A stretch of 64,000 bases of DNA from Atriophallophorus winterbourni (GCA_013407085.1 JACCGJ010023536.1:49044-113043); one strand, 5' to 3'. Positions 41,802-53,415 are shown, numbered from the stretch's first letter. Notes: a model not told the origin generated them from the sequence alone. Program-made: numbers and translations.

Positions 41802-43770
41802 TTATGCAACAAATGAGTATCCAAATTTCGAATAAACGTTTCGATGCTGGGAGAGATGACAAGAGTTTCGGGGAGGGAATTCCAAAGGAAACAGACACGT
41901 ACACAATAAAAAATATCGGCGACAGCTGATACGGGATTGGGGAATTTGCAGTGTCGCTGAGTGGCTGCGTGTATGCCGTGACTCACGGTATTCGAACAAA
42001 TGTTTTAAGGGATGATGTGGGGTATTTAATATCTTGTATGTTAGTATCACATCGCTCCGAAAGCTTCTTTGAAGGGGAGTGGGGAGCCTCAGTTTTTGCA
42101 ATCGTTCCTCGTACGTTAGATTCCGGAAACTTCTTACGAGTTTGGTTGCGCGATGGTATATTTTGTCAAGCAACAGTATATCTTTTTTTAACCACGGAGT
42201 CCAAGCTTGTGATGCATGCCCCATGGTTGGAAATATATAGGCTTTCATGATGGTGGGCAACGTTCCAGGCGAGAAGGTTCTGAAAATCCGTCGCAGCTTA
42301 GCTAGAAGCTTGGAAGCACGCTTGTAGATAACCTCACACCGCAGGCTGTTCTTCAGGCTGCCGCATACCCAGACTCCAAGATCCCTTTCCGATTCTGTCC
42401 AGCTCAAAATAGTCTGCCCAAAGTGATATTGGTATTGGAATGGCTTACAAATTTGCAACAACTTGCATTTTTGGAAATTGAATGGCAAATTATTCCGTAC
42501 CAACCATTCATGTAGAGCATCTAGATCACGTTGCAGCTGTACACAATCCGCAGTTGTTTTTATCCGCGTCCAAAGTTTAATGTCATCAGCAAAAAGAATC
42601 ACCTTGCATGCGAGCGTTTCTGGTAGGTCGTTGATGTAAGCCAAGAAAAGTACTGGCCCGAGGACTGAAACTTGCGGGACGCCACTAGAGGCATCAATAG
42701 CCTGTGATTGTACCCCGTTGATTCGAACGATCGCCTTGCGCCCACTGAGGTAACTTTCAAGCCATATGAGTAGCTGTCCGCTGATACCCATCTGCTTCAG
42801 CTTTTGTATTAGTCGAAAGTGATCAACTCGGTCAAAAGCTTTAGACATGTCCAGATAACAAGCGTGGATGCTAGCTCCTTCGTCAACCGCTTGAGTCCAG
42901 TTATTTAAAACCGTCAACAAATTTGTCAAGCATGAGCGAGATTTACGAAAACCATGCTGTGCTACAGATAGCATATTTTGAGATTCCACGTGATGAACTA
43001 TATTTTCAGTCACTATACGCTCTAGAGAACTTTGGATATCACAGGAAGTAGGGTGACAGGACGGTAGTTTGCCGGATCTGAACGTCTACCGCCTTTGTAG
43101 ATAGGTGAAATTACCCCTGTCTTCCACTCTGTTGGCACCACTCCTTCAATTAGAGAATGTTTAAACAATTCACACAAAGGTTCACACAGCTGGTGTTCGC
43201 AGGATTTTAGTATAGTCGGAGTGATTCCATCCGCTCCAGGCGATTTCATAGGGTTCATTCGACACAAATGTCGTTGTATAATCACTGGATTTATCTCGAT
43301 TTCAGTCAGCTGTTGCGTCACTGTTGATGGCGGTAATTCTTCAGTCGATTGAATCGCTAACGGACTAAATACTTTAGCATAAAATTGAGCGAGAGCATCA
43401 GCTGTTTCCTTTGCAGAGACTGTTAATCCATCGTCAGTAAGAACAGGAAACACCCCTGGTTTCACGCTCGATCGAGCATTGACAATCCGATAAAGCAATT
43501 TAGGATTTCCTTCCATTTTCAAAGATAGAAAGCGATGGTAATTTTGCTTGTCTTCTTTGATGAGAGTGTTTACTTTGTTGCGAATTCCGCAAAATTGTTG
43601 CCATGACGCATCAGTCTTGGTATTTCTGTGTTGAAACCAAGCAGAGTTCCTTTGCCCGATCCATTTTTCGTGCGACTACGAAGTTTAAAGCGAAAGTCGT
43701 TTACCCGTCGTTCATTAACAAATCGTGTGAGAAATATTCAGTAAAAATGGATCAATCCTCCGCTAACCAT
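41802..43770 (-). pseudogene. CR1-D reverse transcriptase
   Basis: Two long frames: 43522-43022 (166 codons) and 43013-41802 (403 codons), separated by a frameshift right after PVTLLPVISKVL. Blocks: [66 protein letters not shown] (motif A), SSGVPQVSVLGP (Gly of PQG changed to Val), LFADDIKLW (motif C, intact), FQKCKLL, RIFRTFSPG and the C-terminal block. Apart from one frameshift and the PQV change the domain is well preserved. Confidence 0.87.
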
Positions 43771-43774
43771 TACG

Positions 43775-44045
43775 ACTCTTACTTGCTTTTGTGCGACTAT
43801 CTTCTCCTGGAGAATGAGTCGGTTTTAATGAAGATTCTTGGGAATTTATGTACAAAGCGGCTTCCCCAGCACCACTCGGCGTTTGTTCGAGTCAGCTTCT
43901 CTAGCCTTCGCAAAACCAAGTGCGACCTGCAAGGCAGCAGGGAGTTGCCAGAAAAAGGTGGTGTGCACCAACTAACCGTCTACGAGACTCTGCTCCAGAT
44001 TGTTCCTTAGGGTTTTCTCCCTAAGCCATTCCCGCGATCGGGTAT
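43775..44045 (+). repeat. repeat R1, second copy
   Basis: Matches 34910-35155 (gtgcgactatct, tacaaagcgg, cccgcgatcgggtat). It ends where the RTE-like sequence begins (ctgcaag / tgcggtctgccc). Confidence 0.7.
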
Positions 44046-44274
44046 CCTGCAAGTGCGGTCTGCCCAATGGTCGACCTCCTAATTGCAACTCACCGTAGAG
44101 TAGATCTTTCGGAATACGACCATTTTCCATTCTATAGACATGACCAAGCCACCGCAGGCGGCGCTGTCTTAATAGGGTGAATATGCTCTGTAGACCAGCA
44201 TTGCAACCGATAGTGAATTTGATTTGTGTAACTTTGCGCTTTTGTACGCGTATCTGCGCTTGACCACGAATCAC
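44046..44274 (-). pseudogene. RTE-like C-terminal fragment joined to R1
   Basis: Reverse-strand coding for RQRRLRWLGHVYRMENGRIP and GELQLGGRPLGRPHL, the same region as 23.1-23.2 kb. An open 100-codon frame (44274-43972) runs across the junction into R1. It lacks the terminal zinc finger found at 23.4 kb because the fusion removes it. Confidence 0.72.
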
Positions 44275-44829
44275 GTATCAATTCGCTTATTGATCAGTAT
44301 TGCTCTGTCTAAAGATGGTTTCAATGTGAAATTTTGTTTAACATTCAACCACAATGTGATGGCATACTAAACCTGCTCTTACGGTTCCCTCCTACGATGC
44401 GAGGTAAATTACACGGTATAGTGGGAAGTGAATCTGTGACTATTAGCAAAAGAAGCCTTCGGTTGATTTGTATCATTGTAGTTCGACTGCTGCTAAAAAC
44501 ATGCCAAAGACCATTTTTCAAACCCATCTGATGAATATAATGCAAGTCATACTCCGGGGCTTTTGTTTGATTGTGTGCCGATGAACATTTGGCATATCGG
44601 TACTCTATTTTTATTAGTGCTGCTAACCAGACTTTAAAATCTACCCGTCAATAATATCCCCAACACGTTTCCCTTAATCTGCGGGACGAACTTTTTGCTT
44701 GCTACGCACATGGGCTTGCACTCGACTTTCAATTCCAGTTAAGTGGTGACCACTGGTTTGCTCGGATTGTGATAAAAAATAGAGGAATGTGATCTACCCC
44801 CGCTTTCCGACTGTGTAAAATGTACTTGT
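44275..44829. other. unassigned sequence inside CR1-D
   Basis: No domain recognised. Either a further insert or badly decayed endonuclease sequence between the RTE-like fragment and the recognisable endonuclease end near 44830. Confidence 0.4.
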
Positions 44830-45610
44830 GCGTTACATGTTGGGAAAAATGGTTGTTGGGTTAAGCCAGGTTCGACAGGAGCGAAAATGGGTCTCGTTTA
44901 CATTTATAAACCTTGGAGAATCAGTGTCCCTCGTAGCTAGTGTAAACTCGGGTGTACGTTCAACCTCTGCCCCAGTAAGGATTAGATCCAAAACGGGCGG
45001 TTACTCTGATCCTCTTCTAAGAGTAAAGTCGGACACATGGTTATGCAGTGGAATCATATCGATCAGCTCACGGAATTTATGATCAGGTGTGTGTAGAGGG
45101 TGATCTGATCTGTTAAAAAGATGAGGAAGGTTGAAATCTCCCATGACCCGTAATTGGGAGCTTCGCATCTCTCCGGCATATTGTAGAGCCTTTAATACCC
45201 TGTCGTTTTGAGCATCCGACGAAGATGGAGGGCGATATATTATACCAATGATGCAGTCGTCCTGTGACTCCTGTGTAAGGCTACACCAGAGGGTATCTTC
45301 TGATTCGAGATTGGGATCGTGAATCTTCATGCACTGAAGATGTTCGTGAAAATATAAAGCCACACCACCACCTTTTCGTGGACGATCGTTCCGTAATAAT
45401 ATCATGTTTGGGATCGACAGTTCCCTTTCATTCATACAAGATTAAAACCAGGTTTCAGTCACAGCGACGAGGTCTGGTGAGTATCGTTTGCACAGCTCGG
45501 TTAGTTCAGCCAATTTATTAAACAAACTTCGGGCATTCGTATAGAGACACTTTATTGAGCTTGTAGCATGTAACAACGAGTCAGTAACAGTATTTATCGG
45601 TCCGACGCTG
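44830..45610 (-). pseudogene. CR1-D endonuclease
   Basis: Reverse strand. TNARSLFNKLAEL (catalytic Asn) and VAVTETWF (Glu) lie in the part upstream of a stop near 45440. Frame 45435-45001 gives RKGGGVALYF, GIIYRPPSSSDA and VMGDFNLPHLFNRSDH (Asp/Asn), ending at LRRGSE. The DLILT block continues in another frame to about 44900. The Ser-Asp-His block is not seen. Confidence 0.8.
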
Positions 45611-45690
45611 TCGACGTCGGTCTTTTGTCGCTTTTTGAAGCAAGTTGAGATATTTTCACTGGCGAATTTGAGTCAGACTCGGATGCTTTT

Positions 45691-46720
45691 GCAATGGGAG
45701 TAAAGCCATAACGTGTTTTATGTTTATGGGTAAAATCCATTGTAAATGTGACCGTACTTTAGCCCCTGATTCAATAGCATTAATAATTAATACAAAGGTT
45801 TCATACGCCTGCTATGTCTGTGTTCGTTGCAGAGCTAAATCCTTGCACGGTGCAGATACTTTTGAAGACAAATTATAAAATTGAATGGCCTGTTTCGAGT
45901 AGAGCCCTTGACGCGTGCAGGAAATATTGGTAAATCATTTGTGTACGCAAGTGGTCAATGATGTAAACCATCACATCAATACAACGACTTCTGAGCCACC
46001 ACTTAGTCTATTGCTGTACCAAAATAAAGCAGGGTTAATCCCGTTAAAACCACCACGGAATTAGGAAAGTCTTACAGAGATATGCTGTTACGGTCGACCT
46101 CAGCTGTACATTCCAAAACAACTGTACCCCACTCACAAAGTCACACCCAAAATGCTTCAAATTCGAAAAAAACCCTGAATTTCCGGTACGCAAAAAGAAA
46201 TGGACTCAACTTTGCAATCTAATGCAAATTGAACATGTAATCACAGAAAAAGTGATTCGTTTAACTCGCCACCCACCTCATATTGGTCAACCTCACTTGC
46301 GCAAGGTAACACTGAAATGTGCGGTTGATACCGAGAACATATTGCTGAATGCCCACCTACTCAAGAAAGATCCTGACTGAAACTGACGCATATATCCCGA
46401 TGATCCATGGTGGGAAAGAAGGGGTAAATTGAGCACCTAGAAAAAAACGGTATCACGAAGTATAGTTCTACTTTGTGTACCAGCAAATACTTATTGGGTA
46501 TCGATTGAGGAAACCGTAGAGCACGACGTCAATCAATGGCGGTACATTGCGTGTTATCTAGATATTTCTAATGCCGTTGTTACGGACACTTTTCGAGGTC
46601 TTTTTTCCAAAAATATAAAGTGGATGGACCGAAACCTCTGAAGATTACGTTTTTGACCAGCACTATGCGCGAAATCGTATGGTCGGAATGGAAAAAGGAA
46701 AACGAACGTCACCCAATGAT
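45691..46720 (+). pseudogene. CR1-G ORF1, continuation after CR1-D
   Basis: The PHD-like finger resumes: ITCFMFMGKIHCKCDRTL and ACYVCVRCRAK near 45710-45840. Then come broken linker and C-terminal sequence (LTRHPPHIGQPHLRKVTLKC near 46260-46320, PWWERRG near 46410). Multiple stops. Confidence 0.75.
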
Positions 46721-46779
46721 GTCAGACTTATTCCACCCAAACCCAATGTCATAAGTCATATACTCCCCCGCCTGGAGAC

Positions 46780-47243
46780 AGCCGATAACAGCGTTTCCAT
46801 TCAAATGGAAGAAATCAATGCATCAAAAATACATAAAAATCCATACAAAATGCATACTCAAATATTGATAATGGGGGATTTCAACTTTCCGCAACTCTGT
46901 AGCCGGAATGATCATCCGTCAGAGACACTTGAATATGAACTTCGTCTTGGATTACGCACCCCTTTATAACCACGTTTGTGGATTAACTCGTATAAGGAGA
47001 ACAGACCAGCAGTATACCTTGCACCTAATACTTACATTACATGCCACAGCTGCAGAGAATATCTTTTATAAACGGCCAATCGGACGAACCCATTACATTG
47101 TCCTTGAATTTGAGTTCTTTAGAGCTAGTCGCAACAGTGACGGAACGAAATGCGTCAGAAGGGTGAACTACCGTTCTCTGTGTGCCGATTTACAAAGCAC
47201 TAGTTTCGAACAATTAGATTACTCCGAATCGGATAGTCATTGA
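46780..47243 (+). pseudogene. CR1-G endonuclease remnant
   Basis: Frame 46679-46969 fuses ORF1-end sequence to ILIMGDFNFPQLCSRNDHPSE (catalytic Asp/Asn block). Frame 46908-47243 continues with LYNHVCGLTR and IGRTHYIVLEFEF, where the Ser-Asp-His triad has become Arg-Thr-His. The N-terminal Asn and Glu blocks are absent. Confidence 0.75.
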
Positions 47244-47449
47244 CGCTCTCTCTTACAGCACTGAAATCTATATTGGAGGAACATTCAATGTTTGTTTTGA
47301 ATGTTTTTTGAATGTAATAAATTTTTACGACGAAGCAGGACTAAAAAGTGGATGAGAGAAAGGTAATGTCATGGGAGTTTCACAAGTCTACCAAAATAGC
47401 TGATTCTTGGGCATAATTTACATGACTGCAAAACAAAGTTATCGGCTTA

Positions 47450-48990
47450 ATTCAAAATGATAAACAAGCTTGCCAATCGCAATTGATTTCTCAGATGCAC
47501 CAGATTCCGAAACACCTTTATAGACTCGTTGACGATAGAACGAATATTAAACCAGGATACTTTGCCCTAAATACTTCGGCCGGCTTCAAAGAATTCATCA
47601 ATCAAACCGCTGACGTGTTACCAGTCTTTTATGCCGCAGTTTATCCGCCGAAATCAACGGAGCCTGATCATGAACCAATCATTCGACTTGACAGACCGAC
47701 CTTGAGTGTAGTATTGATTACTTCGATGTTGGTAGCACAACACTTACGAAAATTAAACGTAAAGAAATCTCCACGACCAGACGAGACAACTCTAAAACTG
47801 CTCTAAGCCTGTCATGAACAGCTATCTGAACCACTATCCTGCATGTTTAATAATTTGCTCCACGCTGACGTGGTAGCAAAAGACTGGAAACTGGGACAAA
47901 TATTACCAATTTACAAAAGTGGTTGCCGTTCTGAAGTTAAAAATTACAGACCGGTGACATTTCTGTCTTCGGTATCAAAAGTTTTGAGCGAATAATAACC
48001 GCAGAAATAGTGCAACATCTGGAAACCAACCAACTTGTAGCAGTTGCCCAAATTGGATTTCGCAGAAATCACTCTTGTCTAACAACTTTGCTGAAAAGCT
48101 TAGACGATTAGACGAGGGTTGTAGATGCGGGGCTGTATTCATGCGTGCTACTTGGAGATTTCTAAAGCATTCGACAGAGTTGATCATTGTTTACTTTTGA
48201 ACAAGCTAAAGAAACTCGGTATTGTTGGAAGACTATATGAATTCATACGTGATTACCTCAGCAACAGACACATCTGAGTTCCTTTGGACGGCCTATTATC
48301 GAAGAAAACCGATGTCAATAGCGGTGTTCCACAAGGCTCAATGAGTGGACCAATACTGTTACTAGTCTACATGAACGATATACCAATACAAAATGGCAGT
48401 AAGATGGTATTGTTTGCTGACGAAATAAAAGCATGGAGGCGAATTAGCAATGCTGATGATTGTATTTTGCTACAAAACGATTCGAATGCTTTTTACAACT
48501 GGTCATCAGAAAATAGACTGTCACTGAGTATGAAAAAGTCGAAGATCATTCAAATCGGTCGTGACCTTTGCATTTCCTACCAATACCAGCTGGGCGTCAT
48601 AAACCTGGAGTACACCGAAGAAGAAAAGGATATGGGTGCCTGAATTTGCGGTAGTTTGAAAAATGGTCTACAATTCGAAGCCTTTTACAAAAGCGGGTCT
48701 CGGCTGCTCGGTGTGTTACGGCGGATATTTGGACGTTTTCCCCGGGTGTTTTCCTCTCAAGGTGAAAAAATATATATACACTGTTCTAGACTATGCGCAA
48801 AAGCCTGGACACCTTGGCTACAAAAAGACATCTTACTTCTGGATCGCGTATACCGGTGAGCTACAAAGCTTGCCATTGTTCTCGAAAACATGCTATTCGC
48901 CGGGCGACTCAGGCACCTGGATCTGAGGACACCTACACCATATATATACGCATATTCATCTTTGTTCGAAGTTGTTGTTGAGCTCCTTTG
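47450..48990 (+). pseudogene. CR1-G reverse transcriptase remnant
   Basis: Frame 47483-47806: LYRLVDDRTNIKPGYF, VKKSPRPDETTL. Then in other frames ILPIYKSGCRSEVKNYRPVTFL and motif A near 48150-48180 (LEISKAFDRVD). Frame 48284-48643: NSGVPQGSMSGPILLLVYMNDI and LFADEIKAW, where the second catalytic Asp of motif C is Glu. Frame 48656-48859: RIFGRFPRVF, AWTPWLQKDILLL. Inactive by several independent lesions. Confidence 0.82.
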
Positions 48991-50250
48991 TTCAATATGG
49001 ACCATGGATCACAAGGGCATGATGACTTCACGTTCCACAGCCCTTAGAATTGGTAAACGGTCCCAATCGGGAGTGTTGATTTCTACCGCATCGATTTAAG
49101 CGGCACGCAGTAGACGGTTGATCGCTGTCACTTGTGCGCTGGCGTGAAGGCAGATGCATCGAATTTCTTGCTGATCAATTTGATTTAGACGAAAAAATTA
49201 AACAAAGAAACAATTTCGAAGAAGATGGAAAACGAGTTTGTAAATGTGACACCATAATGTTTGAAATACAATCCAATATGACTAATATGCGCATAATAAT
49301 GTATAGCGCATTGTTATGATGGATTTATCGTTGATATGGCAACAGAGACATTCGTTGCGTTCTATTAATCTACGCGTTGTTCTTAACCCAACAGTCAGAA
49401 AATCTGAACAATGCCGGAATGGCACGTTGATCGGGAGTTCAATTTCCGAGCGCCCAGCGTGTGTCTTGCGACCGTGGACATGTTTTGTATTTATATTGCA
49501 ACAATAGAATGAACGTGTGTGGGTACACTATAATCATGGGAAAGAGCATATTGGGAATGATGGAAGTTGGTTGTCATAGGCGAGTCAGTCAATTTTATAT
49601 TAGTGTAAATGGTTTTTTGTCAATCTACAACATCTCTCATCCTGCAATTTTTCTCGGTTGCGAACTTTGGTAATTCAGCTTGTTGTATTTTTTGTGATAC
49701 GACTTCAGTTTTAGATTCACCTGAATGTGGGTTACTGATCGGCCGAACTTCTTGGTCTGCATTCCGCAGAATTAATTTGAGGGGCTCTTATTCCGCTGAC
49801 TTTCCATATTCCGGGGTTTGAAGGTAGCGAAAACAGGATAGGAATGAAAATCATTATTATAGTGATGATTCAAAACAGATTTTGTTAATCACAGTCAGCT
49901 TGTGGTAGCCATACATGGCAGTTGCACTGATATAGCATATATGTCTCAGTATCCACAAACAAGTTATGTAAAATTTTCAAATCAATATTTTTGAAATGAT
50001 TTATGGATTCAAACGGACAGATTTCAGTAATATTTTCGGTTTTGTACTTGCTGTTTTCCAGCTAAAAGATGTATTCTGGCGAACGGCTATTGATTGTCGA
50101 CTGAAGCTCATTTTCAATGTAATTAGAGGAAGAACAAATATTTATTCTTCAAACGTATTTTCAGCGAACCAAATTTGTTTAACCACGCAGATTTTTAATA
50201 CGAATAACCTTAAGTTTTATGGTAACATTTGAGATTGCACACTGTTATTA
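48991..50250. other. no gene seen
   Basis: Several 60-70 codon frames overlap here but none shows a domain or matches a repeat in the window. Confidence 0.5.
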
Positions 50251-51125
50251 GTCATTGTGGTGTAAAACAAACTCTGACAGCAAAGAAAAACCTTCGACAA
50301 TTTGATCTGGAGTGTGGAATAATTAACTTGTAGCCCTGTGATCAGCTATCACGTGCTTCTTGCCGATGAAACAGGTGTTCAACTAGGTGATCCACTGTAG
50401 AATGTTGAACAGCAGGATCAAGTCCCCCTGAGACGACGGTACGAAAAGTCAAAGAGGTTTGGAGTTGCAATCCGCTCCTCATGTAGCCTGATGTATAGCC
50501 CGGTCACCGGTTTTGTAGCGCGGTAGTATACCCGTTGCAGCGAGATCATGTCCGTTTTTAACTATGGGGACCATGCTTGAACAGCATACTCCATTTTTGG
50601 TCTGATATAGGGGTTAATTATACGAGGGTGTATCTGCTTTGAGAAACGACCAAAGATCCTTCTGAGCAATCCTAAGCTTTGGCAGGACTTTTTGTATACA
50701 ACAGAACACTGCCAGGAAGACTTCAAGTAGATGCTAATCCACACGCCCAGGTCTTTCTCTTCAGTAGCCCATGAAAGTTGCTGAGATCCCAGAGAGTATG
50801 TGAATTCGAATGATTTCCCGACGTTTAACATTTTACATTTTTGGATGTTGAATGTAAGGCAGTTCAGCAAGGACCAATTATGAATTGCTTCGAGATCTTT
50901 TTGGAGAATTTGGCAATCTTTTATGGTGCGTATTCTAGTCCAGACTTCGATGTCATCCGCAAATAAAATGATTTTGTTGCGTACGATTTCGGGTATATCG
51001 TTCGCGTACACGAGAAAGGGTATTTGCCTCAAGACTGAGCCTTGAGGTACGCCATTTGTAACTTCTACTGTGCTGGATAGTGCCCCATCAACTCTAACCC
51101 TTATAACTCTATCAGACAAGTAATC
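50251..51125 (-). mobile_element. CR1-H 3' half
   Basis: Reverse-strand RT part. Frame 51194-50562 includes GWIKDYLSDRVIRVRVDGAL, TNGVPQGSVLRQIPF, LFADDIEVW (motif C intact), NIQKCKMLNVG, LGVWISIYLKSS and RIFGRFSKQ, ending YAVQAWSP with a stop. The last block decays toward 50260 and no tail is seen. The 5' part (motif A) lies 1.9 kb away at 52979-53415. Confidence 0.78.
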
Positions 51126-51971
51126 CTTTATCCAGCCAATAGTGTGTACAAGTTTTCTTTCACATTTTTCTGTCAGGATCAACAAATTCTCCATTTTTCA
51201 AAATTAAAAATTTCACTGCATCTAAATCGTGTGGGCACGAAACGTATACCGTTTATAGAAACGTGTGAAAAATTTTCAAAAACGAACCTGCTCTATATTG
51301 AATTAAAAATAAAATTCGCTGAAAAATTAATTTTGAGAACTACCGATTCAAAGGCCCCGATTTAAAAAGTAATACGGGATGCCTCGCCCAATAACATCAG
51401 ATCAAGGATTAGCTCATCCAGAAGCGTTTTTATTTTTCTGAACAATTTCTGTTTGTAAAGTGTGGTAGACTGGGTTATACAATAAGATAACACGAGGGTT
51501 GTGGAAAACGCACCGGGCAAAGAATGTTTATCGTGATACCCAAAACGTGTACATCGGTAGAGAAGAGCAGTCACGTAGCACGCGTGAATGGAACAAGTAT
51601 GATGAGATCAAATCTACGGTCACCACGACTGCTTTACTCGGTAATTTGCTTGGGTTACTCATTGCAATAACGCCACTTGTAACTTCTACTGGGCTGGATA
51701 GTGCCCCATCAACTCTAACCCTTACCAGTTGTTGATTCTTATTGAGAATCAAGGAAATTCCCCAATATGGAGTTACGCGCAAAATCCCAGGTATTTCAGA
51801 ACCAACGATGATTTGTCAACAAAAGCGGTACTATATTGAGGCAATCAAAATAACTGAAAAACATACCTCAATTATTGGGTTAACCGAGTTAGATCCGGGT
51901 CAATGTCAAAACAATATCGTGTACGTACCAAGTTACGTACACGAGTCAAAATCAAATCAAGTTTAAATGTC
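51126..51971. other. unassigned, with a short duplicated CR1-H piece
   Basis: At about 51676-51735 the reverse strand codes VRVRVDGALSSPVEVTSGV, repeating the CR1-H sequence at 51055-51110. The rest is unrecognised. The duplicate suggests that two CR1-H pieces have been brought together or that a segment was duplicated. Confidence 0.5.
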
Positions 51972-52120
51972 CGACCGTCCCACGCAATCGAGATTACGAC
52001 AAATTGTGCGCAGTAAATCAAGGTCAAAATAAGCAAAAGGGTCCGTAAAGCAATAGGATAATGACAGGTCAGAAAAACAATGTGGAAGGCGATATTGACG
52101 GAACAGAAAGAAGCAACACC
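51972..52120. repeat. 149-bp direct repeat, left
   Basis: Identical to 52830-52978 except for a few substitutions (for example cgagattacg versus cgtgattaag). Confidence 0.9.
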
Positions 52121-52129
52121 GCCCCCCAA

Positions 52130-52829
52130 CGCCAGCATGGCTTTCGTTCCACGCGGACTTTCTGTTCCTTTCATCCTTCATCAGATCTGCACACTTGTTA
52201 ATCGAAGGTATTTTGTCATTAACAAGATTTTGCTCCGATGCACACACACGGGAACTCGAATCAGCATAAATACTGATCACGTCGACTGGTGACACTTCAT
52301 AGTTCGATCTAGCACCACCACAACCTTCCGGACTGTTCCGCCAATCACGTGAAATGGACATATCAGCATCTCGGCCAGGTACCCCGTCAAACCCATCAAC
52401 CGAAATTTCTAGTTCACTAGAGCTATTGCAGTCATACCTTTGGACATTTCGGATTGGACAATAGGCCAATGTGGTCATGGTGCAGCGGTCATCTGCTTCG
52501 CTCGGGGGACTGAGGTCGCAGGTTCGAACCTCGGTGGCGACAATATTTTCGAAATAATTTTCGCCATCGGTAGAAAGACTCAGCAATCTTTTTAAATAGC
52601 GTTTTCTAATTTTTATCTCCAGTAGCTCGATTTCAATTTCTTCGAGAGCAATTTCTTTCTCTAGTTTTTTCCGCTCTCTTGCTTTTCCTTTTCTTTCCAT
52701 TTCGTTGAGTCCTGCTTTTGCTGGTTCAGCGAAACGGTGTTCGAATGTTTGCAAAGATTGAGAAAATTCAGTACTAGTGAGTTCAGGAATGGGAACGGGG
52801 TTCAGGTTAACGTCATTCAAACAGTTAAA
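52130..52829 (-). CDS. coiled-coil open frame between the 149-bp repeats, unknown function
   Basis: Part of the 351-codon reverse-strand frame. Residues about 106-145 are a charged helical segment ([19 protein letters not shown], then EIKIRKRYL) with heptad-like spacing: a likely coiled coil. The following residues include [18 protein letters not shown], which is the antisense of a tRNA-like sequence, so that part is probably not a selected protein. There is no similarity to Gag, RT or integrase that I can recognise. It could be an ORF1-like protein of a non-autonomous element, or chance. Confidence 0.35.
52471..52542 (+). other. tRNA-like sequence (SINE head or tRNA pseudogene)
   Basis: A-box-like TGGTGCAGCGG at 52478-52488 and B-box-like GGTTCGAACCT at 52521-52531, at normal tRNA spacing. 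The ends GTGGTCA (52471-52477) and TGGCGAC (52535-52541) pair at six of seven positions. The T stem and anticodon arm do not pair well, so this is a tRNA-derived promoter region rather than a working tRNA gene. Orientation is opposite to the long frame. Confidence 0.55.
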
Positions 52830-52978
52830 CGACCGTCCCACGCAATCGTGATTAAGACAAATTGTGCGCAGTAAATCAAGGTCAAAATAAGCAAAAGGGT
52901 CCGTAAAGCAATAGGATAATGACAGGTCCGAAAAACAGTGTGGAAGGCGATATTGACGGAACAGAAAGAAGCAACACC
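52830..52978. repeat. 149-bp direct repeat, right
   Basis: Partner of 51972-52120; followed directly by CR1-H sequence at 52979. Confidence 0.9.
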
Positions 52979-53415
52979 AGTCAAGTAATCCTTTATCCAG
53001 GCCAATAGTCTGCCGCATAACCCGAGCTGCTCCAATTTTTGTAGCAGTATGCTGTGGTTAACACGATCAAAAGCTTTAGACATGTCCAAGTAACAAGCAT
53101 GGATAGGGCATCCATCGTCCACGGCTCGAGTCCAATTATCAAGAGTTATGAGAAGATTGGTGAGACAGGAGTGTCTTGTCCTGAATCCGTGCTGTGCGAT
53201 GGAAAGAAGCTTATTTTGTTCCAAGTGTTTGATAAGTTCGTCGGCCACAAGTCGTTCGAGAACTTTAGATACCACTGGCAACAACGTGACTGGTCTGTAG
53301 TTAGACGCATCAGATCGGTTCCCTCCTTTGTATATCGGAGTGATTAGTCCACATTTCCAGTCATTAGCAACCGTGCTACAACTCAAGGACAGGTTGAAAA
53401 GGTCAGAGAGTGGTG
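52979..53415 (-). pseudogene. CR1-H RT N-terminal part
   Basis: Reverse strand: [63 protein letters not shown] (motif A), then [21 protein letters not shown], where the 149-bp repeat begins. The frame is open from 53515 to 52817. It meets a plus-strand CR1-F piece head to head at about 53415. Confidence 0.8.

Larger units (their letters stand above)
41655..45690 (-). mobile_element. CR1-D copy with internal repeat/RTE insert
   Basis: Reverse-strand CR1-D with a decayed TTGAATC-type tail and hairpin (about 41655-41730), RT (43770-41802), and endonuclease (45610-44830). Its 5' end falls inside the ORF1/ORF2 junction near 45690. A composite of repeat R1 and an RTE-like C-terminus (43775-44274) separates RT from endonuclease. 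It lies inside CR1-G ORF1. Confidence 0.82.
41036..48990 (+). mobile_element. CR1-G copy split by CR1-D
   Basis: Plus-strand CR1. The 5' UTR (about 41036-41372) is related to that of CR1-C, and ORF1 starts at 41373. CR1-D interrupts it at about 41655-45690, after which ORF1 continues, followed by endonuclease and RT to about 48990. The ORF1 end is fused to the middle of the endonuclease near 46780, so the N-terminal endonuclease is deleted. The RT has stops and frameshifts and a changed motif C. No clear 3' tail is seen. Confidence 0.78.
51972..52978 (-). mobile_element. unclassified 1-kb unit with 149-bp terminal direct repeats
   Basis: Two equal 149-bp direct repeats (51972-52120 and 52830-52978), differing at only about five positions, flank 709 bp. 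The repeats end cgaccgtccc... and ...gaagcaacacc, not TG...CA, and no target duplication or primer site is evident. An uninterrupted reverse-strand frame of 351 codons (53018-51963) spans both repeats and the spacer. The right end abuts CR1-H RT after DYLTG. It could be a degraded or novel LTR-like non-autonomous element, or a segmental duplication. Confidence 0.6.

Noticed and set aside
44275..44829. Further endonuclease sequence of CR1-D
   Set aside because: A few residues resembling the Ser-Asp-His region can be read (LLFDCVP-like), but order and strand are inconsistent, so I left it unassigned.
52471..52542. Functional tRNA gene
   Set aside because: A and B boxes and the acceptor ends fit, but the T stem has two or three mismatches and the anticodon arm is not convincing, so it is called tRNA-like only.
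51963..53018. 351-codon reverse frame as a host protein
   Set aside because: It contains both copies of the 149-bp repeat, the antisense of a tRNA-like sequence and the end of a CR1-H RT, so most of it cannot be a single evolved protein.
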